DNA of 64,000 bases from Luzula sylvatica (Eukaryota > Streptophyta > Magnoliopsida > Poales > Juncaceae): assembly GCA_946800325.1 (NCBI GenBank), contig OX326960.1:18338893-18402892 (forward strand), given 5' to 3'. Under the pieces are notes generated by a model that was not told the origin of the DNA, did no database searches, and saw only the letters and a program-made list of their open reading frames with translations. Position numbers and translations under genes: made by a program. Shown in pieces: positions 35,640 through 45,012 of this stretch (position 1 is its first letter; every line of letters begins with the position of its first letter).

Positions 35640-38600
35640 ATGACAGTCACGCGCGACTAGAGAGAGCGGTTTTGTAAACGGGTCCGCACGTTCCCGCTAG
35701 TGTTAATCATCATCAGGATTGGAACATTTCCAATACCTACGATCACATCTTTTCACAAAATTTCATGGATCAAATGAAATTTTCTGAGTATTGGCTAGAA
35801 GTGGTTGTGACCTCGGCATTTTTGGCTTGTACTATTGCGTCTTATGCAATAAACAACCATAAATCCGATAACTCGTGACTACTAGAGTTTGGTCATGTAT
35901 CCTTGATCCATACCACTTCCTTTTGCGATTAATAACCACAATATACTCGCCACCGCAAATAGAATCATAAACTTTTGGTCTTGTGGAACCTTTCCACATA
36001 ACCGTGTTTTCATTTAAGCAAAACATGTACACACTTTGTGATCGAAAGTCGTGCTACATATTTGGACGTGTTTAATCTTTGGAAACTGTTGTTGTTATAA
36101 CTCTTTATAACCAACACGTCCTCCACACCATTATAGATAATAAATCCTGAATTCTTTCGCAAAATATTCAAGGATAAACTTCACCTTTATCAATACAAAT
36201 CTCGATGGGTTCAAATATACATAACCATTATGTATATATTTGTATAACTATTATACATTCACAAGAGTTAGTCTCATGTTATCGAATTACATTCAAACTC
36301 ATGTGATTCCCATGATTTTTATTGACGGTGAATTAGACGCTTTATTTGTACGACAGATAGCCACATACATATCATGACAGATATAATAGATCCTAACATC
36401 AAAATGTAAGGCATCATATTATTACTTTTCGCGCTGCTTGATGTCTCACATCGAGCCGTTGAAAATTTCTGTCATTCGACATTTCGATTTAACTCCTCCA
36501 AGGAGTTTACATGTTGAAAACCATTTTCAACAATATGTCGATATATGTGCTATAACATAGAACGAGGAACTTCTTAGATCTATCCTATAGATCTTCACGC
36601 TTAATTCATAAGCGGTCTCGTCTAAATCCTTTGTCGTTACAAGAAATATAACGCAGCTCCCACTAACCTTCATGTGTACACAAAGTTTCCATTCGTTTCG
36701 ACAATTTTATAACAGTTTATAACTTCGTCAAAACGAATATTCCAATTCCGAGAAGCTTTCTCTAATCCATCATATGGATCGTTAAAGCGTGCATATCTTA
36801 TCCCCGATTCTTATGAATCGACAAAACCGTAAGGTTGTGTCAAGTACACATCCTTTCATAAAATTTCTGTCAAGAAATTCGGTTTTGACATCCATTGGCC
36901 ACATCACATAGTCATAATACGCGACCATGGCAAGCATAATTTCGAGAATGGGAAAGCATGGCAACAAGCGAAAACGTTTCTTCATAGTCCGACTATGAAT
37001 TGCATGAAACTCTTCGCAAAAAGGCCTCGCTTTACATATATGCGTATTCCTATCCATGTCCGTTTTTCATCTTGAAAAACCCACTCACATTTCACGGGTC
37101 TAACCCAGAAAGTAATGAAATCAAGTTCCGAACTTGATAATTTACATGGATCGAATCTCAGATTTCATGACACCATGTCATGTGGAATCAACCTTTCATA
37201 GCATCCTTGTAGGATATCGAATCATCATATGATTTCGATCTATCATCATTAGCCTCGATAAATTCGTATTTACCGGCTTATGATATAGCCTACTTGATCT
37301 ACGAAAAATTCATTTGTGTGTTCGACTTGCGTTCATCAACTCTTGATGAAGCCATGTCAACTTTCATCGGTACAATGTTCATTTTCAAATCACGAACTCT
37401 TTCGAGATTTATTCTACTCCCACTAGCCCGCATAGAGATAAAGGGCACCAAGTTCCAAACTTGTGCGTATCTAGTCCTCCTCCAAGAAGGTATCTCTTCG
37501 AGTCACGAAAATTTCATTTTCGTCGGGACGTTAGAACTAATACCCTTTAGTTTCCTTAAGGATAAACGAACAATTTCCAAATTTGGGATTGAGGTTAACC
37601 GAAACAAATTTCGAAATACACTCACATCCTCAAATTTGTACAAATGACAACTTCGGAACCATTCCGATCCATATCTCATATGTCGTCTTTTGTACCGATT
37701 AGAAGGTTTATGGTTCATATCTTATATGCAACCATTCATTAGTGCCGCTGTCTCAAGGGCGTATCCCCAAAATATTTTGGGAGATCTTATTGACTTATCA
37801 TTTATCGAACCATGTCCAACATGCGTTCATTTCCTCTTTTCGGACACATCTCAATGTTCCGAATAAAGGTAATCGTGAAACGATTCCACAATCATAAATG
37901 ATCATCAATATTCATAACTCAAATATCGCCTCTTCGATCCTATCGAAAGGTTTAGCTGAAATACTCGCCTTCTCGATCCTATCGAAAAGCTTTGATTTTC
38001 TTGCTTTGTTGATTTCGTATTTCGTTTTTGAAACTCTTTGAACCTTTCAAAAGTTTCCATTTCGGCACGCATTAAATAGATATTTTCATATCTACTTTAA
38101 CCGTCCATAAACGTAACAAAATACCGATAGCCTCCTCTTGCCTCGGAACTTATCGGAACATTACATCTAAATGTAATTTTCAATAATTCGTTGGATCTTT
38201 CTCCAACCTTTGGAGAATGATGCCATTGTCGTCTTGCCTAATAAAGAAGTATCGCATTAATCAATCGAATCTAATTCGGATGATTCTAGCAATCCATCAT
38301 ATGGAATCTAGATACGCGAATCTCGTTTATATGGCCAAGACGGCAATGCCAAAAGAAGCAATCAACCTATTGGTTTAATCCTCCTCGGATTTCACCATTC
38401 TTTGAGTCACTAGTTTGAACAACTCCTTGTCCGAACTTTCTGTTTTTGAAAAACATTTTCCCAAAATACCCTTAGACATACATTTCTTTCGATCCCGCTT
38501 TTGAATTACAAGGACATCCACGCATCTTTATGCATTGGATTCCTCGGATACTCTGAGCATCTCCAATTCAAATTTAAATCGCATCTCATGCAATTTCGGG

Positions 38601-38950
38601 ATCGACATATCTATCGAATGCATATGATATTCGGTCACGACGATCAAATCTCGTACCATCAACACACGAGTGTTAATCAAAGACCCATAAGGCGTCTCAA
38701 AATTAATTTACTCTTTGAGCCGCATCGAACTATTCAACGCGCTCTAGCTTTTGAAGCTATTTCATGAGCTTTGTGTTTTACTTTTATATACACCCGAATT
38801 CTCAAAATAATTTTGAGAATATGCGTCTATACATGCCACCTCAAGGCACGTAATATCGTTCGATTCCTTCTTAAAGTTTATCGAACCCGGCTTTCTCTAA
38901 AGCCAAAGCCTCGAGCCCCGAATCTACCATTTCCGTGTCCAACACGTTCC
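35640..38950 (-). pseudogene. Decayed Copia pol inside the nested element
   Basis: Piecewise similarity to the outer element's pol is visible in the same order. RNase H-like sequence is at about 35650-36100. Reverse transcriptase-like sequence is at about 36540-37650, with an open stretch 36782-37057 that retains MDVKTEFLD. Integrase-end and pre-integrase-like sequence is at about 37670-38390. Frameshifts and stops are everywhere and no YVDD box is readable, so this element cannot encode its own enzymes. Boundaries are approximate. Confidence 0.72.
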
Positions 38951-39387
38951 TTTAAGTCTAAGAACTATTCTTTGACTATCAAGGTTAATAACGGTAATTC
39001 CGGCCCAAAAGCTATCTATCATATCGATCTCATCGATATATTTGGTGTTGCTTGAAAACATAATTCTAAACGGATGATGAAGATTAACTCCTAACCGTAC
39101 GTACTTAATCTATATGCTTATATGATGAATATATGATAGTGTTATTTTATCGAATCGATAACCCTCATACCGATACGGGACTCCAAGTCCATAACACTCA
39201 AGACCCATATTTCACGATCCTCCCACAAGTTGCTTTGGCAGACGAATGGGATCTCGCTATTTAGGTAGGATTATATCCAATCACATCCAATGCGACTCTT
39301 GAACCTTTATAGGATTTCGGTGATGGATCGTATCCAATACAATCACAGTTCCGTGTGTGCATCCTATCTATGCCCCGAACTTCCAAT

Positions 39388-39560
39388 CAAGTCGGCTTTG
39401 GCCTCAACCCTTACTGGCTAGAACGGTTAAGTCAGAACCATACTCATCGTATCGTTCAAATAAACTACTAATAAGTCGGCTTTGGCCTTAACCCTTATCA
39501 GTTCCTATTTAACGCTTGCCACCCCGTCGATGACTACAATAACTCATGTCGGCTTTGGCC
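39388..39560. repeat. Three-copy GTCGGCTTTGGCCT repeat
   Basis: GTCGGCTTTGGCC(T/C)(C/T)AACCC recurs three times (about 39391, 39476 and 39548) in the nested element's leader side, separated by 70-85 bp. Confidence 0.8.
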
Positions 39561-39863
39561 TTAACCCATGTGAGACGTAGTACCGATCATAGTGGTTGTG
39601 AATATGGAAGGCATTTCCATGACTTAAATATTATGAGGGATCATGCCATTGCATGTTTCTAAATCCGTGACATAATCCAATTATATCACTATCACAAGAT
39701 TTTAATAAATGCATATGTATTTATTTGGGAGTCTAATTATTCTAAATAATTATCTAATTATATGCTAGTATGATTGATGCCGATCAAATCGATATAAAGA
39801 ACTCAAAATTCCAAGTTGTGTAGCCAAAGTTATCACGAAAACAAAATCAGCAACCAGAAACCA

Positions 39864-40300
39864 GTCCGTTGCAACGGACCTCCTGTATACTTGGCACTCC
39901 GTTACAACGGAATACCAGTCCGTTACAACGCTATTTATTCCGGAGTTTGGCCAAAATTGCCAGAAACATGTCCGTTGCAACGCAACCTTGGTCCGTTACA
40001 ACGCTATTTTCTGCAAACCTTTGTCCAAATTTCCAGAAACCTGTCCGTTACAACGCAACATATAGTCCGTTGCAACGGACAAAACTGCGTAGACATCCGT
40101 TATAACGGACCCAGTCCGTTACCACGGACTCCAATAGACACCATTGGCATCCCCGCAACCTCGTATCTGATACAGGTTCCGTTACAACGGACTCCAAGTC
40201 CGTTGCAACGGAATATGCGTTTTTCACAGTTCTCTTCACACCCCCGCATCCTATACAGGGTCCGTTGCAACGGACTCCAAGTCCGTTACAACGGAATATG
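39864..40300. repeat. Array of 13 palindromes, TCCGTTRCAACGGA
   Basis: About 13 copies of (T)CCGTT(G/A)CAACGG(A), many of them perfect inverted repeats, at roughly 39864, 39899, 39918, 39969, 39991, 40041, 40064, 40097, 40115, 40177, 40198, 40262 and 40282. The last four form two higher-order pairs about 86 bp apart. The array lies within 700 bp of the primer-binding site, in the untranslated leader of the nested element. Confidence 0.92.
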
Positions 40301-40516
40301 TGTTTTTTCGAAAAATTCTCAATTTCCTGTATCTGCTACAGTGTCCGTCCTAGATACTCTCAATCAACTATTGATCGATCTCTAGCGAATTTCACTTGTG
40401 ATTTTAATGGAATTTGACATTCTAAATATGTAACATCATGCAAACGGGTACGAACTTTGATAACCCGTGCGTATATCTAATATACGACTATGATTCGACC
40501 CTCGAATCGATGGCGA

Positions 40517-40531
40517 TCGCTCTGATACCAC
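40517..40531 (-). other. Primer-binding site of nested Copia
   Basis: Minus-strand sequence TGGTATCAGAGC begins two bases inside the 5' LTR border. This is the classic plant Copia site complementary to initiator methionine tRNA. Confidence 0.88.
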
Positions 40532-41507
40532 TGTTGGGGAATATCCCCGGCCCCGGGCCCGCGCAGTGGATATGTAGGCCCGGTCCGGTTCCCCGATTCC
40601 CGAGATCACGCCACGACTTCGAGGGTACGATGCAAATAGAAGGTTAGATCCATACCAGTTCCAAATTGATGGAACACGAAGGGTTGATCGCTGCCTCCTA
40701 TTCCTCCGGTCACGTTGGTGACTTTACGCGCGTCCCACACCGTGCGTCCTTCACCGTTCGTTCCCGTTCTTCGATCCTTCGGTTCGATCACAACGGAGAG
40801 CCCCAAGTGTTGCTCCTCCACACGTATCCACCTTGAGTCGGAAGACGCCGGACACGGATACACCTGCCTAGACGATGTATCGGTGCACTTGCTTGATCTC
40901 GATCGATTCTCTATTAATCTCTCTTCGTGCCTTTTCACTTACAAAAGATCAAATCTGAATTTGCTCTTTTTCTTGTGTCTTGGGCAGAATATTGCTTTGA
41001 ATTACTTCTGAATTCCTTAGTGAAGATGAGAGAGAAAATCCTATTTATACCTAATAGGATAAGGATTAGCCAAAAGGCATGTATATCCAATATACACCAT
41101 TTCACACAGAAAACTGTATGAACCTGTTCAGTATTCTGTCCAGACGAAATTGATAAATTTCTCTGACAGAAAATCAACCAACACGAAAGTTGTAGATAAT
41201 CTTATTATCTACTCAACCCAATTTGGCCCAGCCCAATTGGAGTTCGTATGCAAAAGTTATGACTGTTTTACTAACTGTATGTCATACTGTTGCACCCTTT
41301 CGGTATTTCACAGAAACGACACTTATACTTCGTTCATATGAAATATATTTCTATATGAAGGTTGTAGATAATCTCATTATCTATCTAACCCAATTTGAAC
41401 CATTCTAATTGGATTTTCCCACTGAAAGTTATGGCCACGAATGTACGACTACATTCGTTTATCCTTGTGTACACTTTTACGGTTGATCCGAAACTGTATT
41501 TCTTTCA
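40532..41507 (-). repeat. 5' LTR of nested Copia
   Basis: 976 bp, same length as its partner at 33442-34417. Starts TGTTGGGG where the partner has TGATGGGG. Confidence 0.95.
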
Positions 41508-41676
41508 CTTTATCCCCTGGCACAGGAGGGATAGGCGTCTCCAAGACATGTGCCTTTCCTTCCTGTCTCAGAACGAATCTCAGATTCCTCTGCCTGTCGA
41601 GAAAGTTCTTTCCGTTCATTCGTTCCTTGTCCAAAATGGGACGCAAACTAAAGCGGTTATTACTTGGTAAAGCCAT
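41508..41676 (-). CDS. Outer Copia gag, 5' part
   Basis: The frame opens with an ATG at 41676 and runs to the border of the nested element, ending in VPGDK. The frame resumes on the other side at 33441. The chosen ATG is the first in this frame downstream of a 1.5-kb leader. In the present state a transcript would read into the nested LTR. Confidence 0.8.
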
Positions 41677-42399
41677 TAAATCTACAAATTTTGAAAAATA
41701 ATGTAATTAATAACGTGGTCTTTCATATATTAAAATTCATTTTTAAACAACTTGAAATACCCATTATTTTATCATTTCAAATAGCCCCCACTATTGAAAC
41801 GGAGATTTGATACCTTAAATCTCATAATGGACAAGATCCCTATTTAACATATTTCTAAGGTGACTAAGGCCAACCACTCAGAAAACACGTCACGTTGGGT
41901 AGGACGGTGTCCAATCATCTCTAAGACGATTCTTGCTTTATTCGCGAGGTCCAGTATTGAGTCCAACTCAAAACAAGAGTATATGTACCTCACTCCTTGC
42001 CCCAAATACTAGCCTAGCTAGCTAATTGGTCAAGTCCAAACCATAAATGGAGTATCATTCAATTAACGAATTGACATGCCAGACTAAAGCCGTGCAACAT
42101 ATCAATCCCTAATCAATGCGTGCCTTCTTTTCTACGTACGTGTAAACTTGTGTCAGACTAAGGCCATGCAACATAAGTAAACAAAGACTAGACTAGAAGG
42201 TTCCATTTAGGGAGGCAAGTTACTTGATAATTACGTGGGAGGATTTTCTTTTCTTAAAATCATTTATTTAACTTTTATTTTATTCATGCATAAAAACAAA
42301 AACAAAACAAAAATTGTACGGTATAGCATATAGGCCTTTTAGTTTTATGAGCAATCATAAAACCCTAAATTCCCAACCCTAAAACCCAAGATGATCTTG

Positions 42400-42650
42400 T
42401 GCTGTTCTTGAAGATCCAATCTTCGTGTTGTGTCGTCTGTTCTTGAAGATCCAATCTTCGTGTCGTCTTGTTTTGAAGGTTCCTTTTTCAAAACTAAACC
42501 TATTCTACTACAATTTGGAAGACTCACTGATCCCCATATTAAAATAGTTTACAAATTGGAAAGCTCACTGGCCCTCACATAACATACATACAAACAATCA
42601 CAACACACATACAAACAATCACAATACACATACAAACATTCACAAACAAT
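42400..42650. repeat. Short direct repeats in outer Copia leader
   Basis: Two copies of TTCTTGAAGATCCAATCTTC occur at 42400-42465, and about three of CACATACAAACAATCACA at 42585-42645. Confidence 0.8.
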
Positions 42651-42834
42651 CATCCCCGTTTTAGGCTATATGCTATACCGAATTGAATTTATAAATTGAA
42701 AATTTTAAATTATTGGGCATTTTTGACAGAAATTTTTTTTTTGTTGTCCAGAATTTTGTTCGTACGATCGCATCTCCAAGTTCGATCGAGAAACGACAGA
42801 AAAAAAAAATTTCGACTTTACAGATCCAAATTTT

Positions 42835-43170
42835 TATAACAGATCCAATCTGTATTTATTACCATATATTGTGAAAATCTAATTTTCTGAAAATCCAATT
42901 TTCAACAGATCTAATCTGTACAAAATATATTCTGAAAATCTAATTTTTTCTGAATTTCCATTTTTATTCTGAAAACCTAATTTTTTCTGAAAATTCAATT
43001 TTAACCAGATCTAATCTGTAATAATTACAATATATTCTGAAAATCTAATTTTTCTGAAAATCTAATTTTCAACAAAATTCATATTATGTAATTTTGCAAT
43101 TTAGCCCAAAAATTCTAAAATTTCTCAAATTATAAAATTCTAATCTACAAATCTGAAAATCTAATTTTCG
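42835..43170. repeat. CTGAAAATCTAATTTT array in outer Copia leader
   Basis: At least eight imperfect copies of TCTGAAAATCTAATTTT, interleaved with CAGATCTAATCTGTA blocks, lie directly downstream (element sense) of the primer-binding site. Confidence 0.82.
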
Positions 43171-43187
43171 ATGGTTTTAACGAGCGT

Positions 43188-43202
43188 TTGCTCTGATACC
43201 AC
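43188..43202 (-). other. Primer-binding site of outer Copia
   Basis: Minus-strand TGGTATCAGAGC beside the 5' LTR, the same initiator-tRNA type as in the nested element. Confidence 0.88.
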
Positions 43203-43812
43203 TGTAGGATTACGCATACGATTATTAGAGTATGCAGCGGAATTATTCACGCATGCGTAACCTAATTCTACCCTGGATCACACTCGAAAAACACCGAAAA
43301 AGGAAGAGTAATCAGAATTTTACCTCGTACAAGTTAGTACGTGATGTCTTCTTCTCCAGATCTCGTGAACCTTCTCCAAGGATTGCTCTTGCACTCCCTC
43401 TACTCGTGTCCACCTCGATTTCGTCTGATCGGAACCGCCAACACCGTTCTAGCCGATGTCACGATTATTTCTCTCAAGATTTCTGCTCAAAATCTCTCTC
43501 TGAAACTCACCAGATCTCTTTTCGTATTGTGGAAAAAGAGGAAAAATTGGCGGCCGAATTAGGTCAGAAAAATGAGAGAGAGAAGATAGAGAAAAATGAA
43601 ATTCTGAATATATATATATAGGCAATTTTAGGTTAAATCCGAAATTAGGTTAAGAAACCCTAATTTCAGAATTAAAGCCCAAAACTAAATAAAATCAGAA
43701 TAAGCCCAAAATTCTGAGCGGGCCCAGATTATGAACTGGCCCAATTCTGATTGTATATTTGCCTAATTATATAAATTCTTCCAAGTTAATTCTTAAGCCA
43801 TATTTTCTTTCA
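43203..43812 (-). repeat. 5' LTR of outer Copia
   Basis: 610 bp. Matches 28083-28735 apart from about four substitutions, a 2-bp AT-repeat change and a 45-bp deletion. Confidence 0.93.
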
Positions 43813-43937
43813 AGATTCAATAAAGAAACTAGTCTATAAACCAATAACCCATTAATCCAATAAACCAATGAACCCAATAAAGAAAAGAGAATTTGGTGTG
43901 GGCTGAGATCCAATAACCCATTGAATCCATTAATTTA

Positions 43938-43959
43938 TTCTCTCTCTCTCTCTCTCTCT
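43938..43959. repeat. (CT)n microsatellite
   Basis: About eleven CT units, inside the right part of the hAT-like host element. Confidence 0.9.
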
Positions 43960-44515
43960 GCCTCTTTGGTTTTCTGATGTGGATTGAGATTTCGCCAAAA
44001 AGGAAAGGAGCTCCTGGCTTTGATTTTTTTTGAAAATTTCTACACAATTTCGGGTGTTTGATCAAGAAGAATGTTAATGGAGGTTAATTCTTGGATATTG
44101 AGTGGGGATTTGAGGAGAATTTGGGTATTTTCGAGTTTGGAACTAGGTATTGGAATTTCTTAATTTTTTGACGATTTTAGTGGAGATTTCTTTGATTTTC
44201 TTGCTAATTATTCTCCTACTATCTCAACATTGTATAATCTCTTTCCCTCTCGAATTAATTTCATTTCTAGTTTAGTTTTTTCACTTCAAGTTAAATTTGA
44301 ATTGAATTTGGGACTAAAATTAATTTGTTGGTTTGATAATTTGTTAGTAAATTGGACTCAAATTGTTTGTAATTATATATTTTTTTTACTTTTGGAATTT
44401 TAAGTAATGTAATATTTTTTGAATTTTATATTTGATATTTTTGAGAAAATTAATTAATTAACGAGTCCATTTTTCAATTTGGCTTCGGACAGACGAAATC
44501 GTTGGACCGGCCCTG

Positions 44516-44745
44516 ATGATAAAATACATCAAACCAAACAGTATAATTTAAGAAATGATATATCTGCAATAATAATGGGTTTAAGATGACATGAATTGTA
44601 GTAATATGATAAAATACCTCAATCCAAACAGTATAATTTAAGAAATGATAAATCTGTAGTAATAAGAGTCTTAAGATGACATGAATTGTAGTAATATGAT
44701 AAAATACATTAATCCAAACAATATAATTTGGTCCATTGTTGCCAT
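44516..44745. repeat. Tandem ~92-bp units beside the transposon nest
   Basis: About 2.5 copies of a unit containing ATGATAAAATAC, CCAAACAGTATAATTTAAG and AAGATGACATGAATTGTAG. The sequence left of the nest (27940-27964) ends in the same GATGAATTGTAGTAACATGATAAA, so the hAT element landed inside one unit. The GTTTGGATT blocks on both sides are inverted with respect to each other, as in the arms of an older MITE. Confidence 0.75.
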
Positions 44746-45012
44746 CATATCTACTCCAATTCAAACACGTCATAAGTTTAATAAAATTTATGATGCGGAA
44801 AGACACATGTTAAGAAAGAGATTTATTTCATTAAACTTTAAATAAAAATCGTTAATGGTAATTATTAATTTCACAGCCAATATATACTACAACACTTTAC
44901 TGTGAACAATTAATCAAAATATTTCACTTTACAAGGACTAAATCACACAATTCTCAAATAAAAAACTTACAAGGACCAAACACAAAATTCTCTATTCACT
45001 CTCTCCCATCCC

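Larger units (their letters stand above)
33442..41507 (-). mobile_element. Nested Copia-type LTR element, non-autonomous
   Basis: 8,066 bp, inserted in gag of the outer element. LTRs are 976 bp each with TG...CA ends and differ at about 12 positions. A perfect 5-bp duplication CTTTA flanks it (33437-33441 and 41508-41512), and the outer gag frame is continuous across the duplication point. The element runs on the minus strand: primer-binding site beside the right LTR, polypurine tract beside the left. The 6.1-kb interior holds only a decayed pol region and repeat arrays. Confidence 0.94.
28083..43812 (-). mobile_element. Outer Copia LTR retrotransposon, interrupted by a second Copia
   Basis: The element runs on the minus strand. 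LTRs start TGTAGGATTACG and end TTTCTTTCA, flanked by a perfect 5-bp duplication AGATT (28078-28082 and 43813-43817). Order in element sense: 5' LTR 43203-43812, primer-binding site, repeat-rich leader, gag start at 41676, interruption by the nested element 33442-41507, rest of gag-pol to 30039, 3' non-coding part, polypurine tract, 3' LTR 28083-28735. Without the insert it is about 7.66 kb. The LTRs differ at about four positions plus two indels, so it is young. Integrase core is missing. Confidence 0.93.
27965..44515. mobile_element. hAT-like non-autonomous element split by a Copia insertion
   Basis: The left end reads CAGGTCCGGCCCATG and the right end, inverted, CAGGGCCGGTCCAACG. These are short imperfect terminal inverted repeats of hAT type. 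The flanks are a perfect 8-bp duplication, ATGATAAA (27957-27964 and 44516-44523), the length expected for hAT. Without the Copia element and its target duplication the host is only about 0.8 kb (27965-28082 plus 43818-44515). It has no transposase, so it needed a partner to move. The right part holds a (CT)n tract. Confidence 0.83.

Noticed and set aside
36782..37057. Short open frame on the minus strand inside the inner Copia
   Set aside because: It is a surviving stretch of decayed reverse transcriptase, not a separate gene.
39864..40300. CRISPR-like appearance of regularly repeated short palindromes
   Set aside because: Spacing is irregular, spacers are themselves related, and the array is inside an LTR element of a plant nuclear genome.
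43188..43202. tRNA-like sequence
   Set aside because: It is the 12-nt primer-binding site matching the 3' end of initiator tRNA; no tRNA gene surrounds it. The same holds for 40517-40531.
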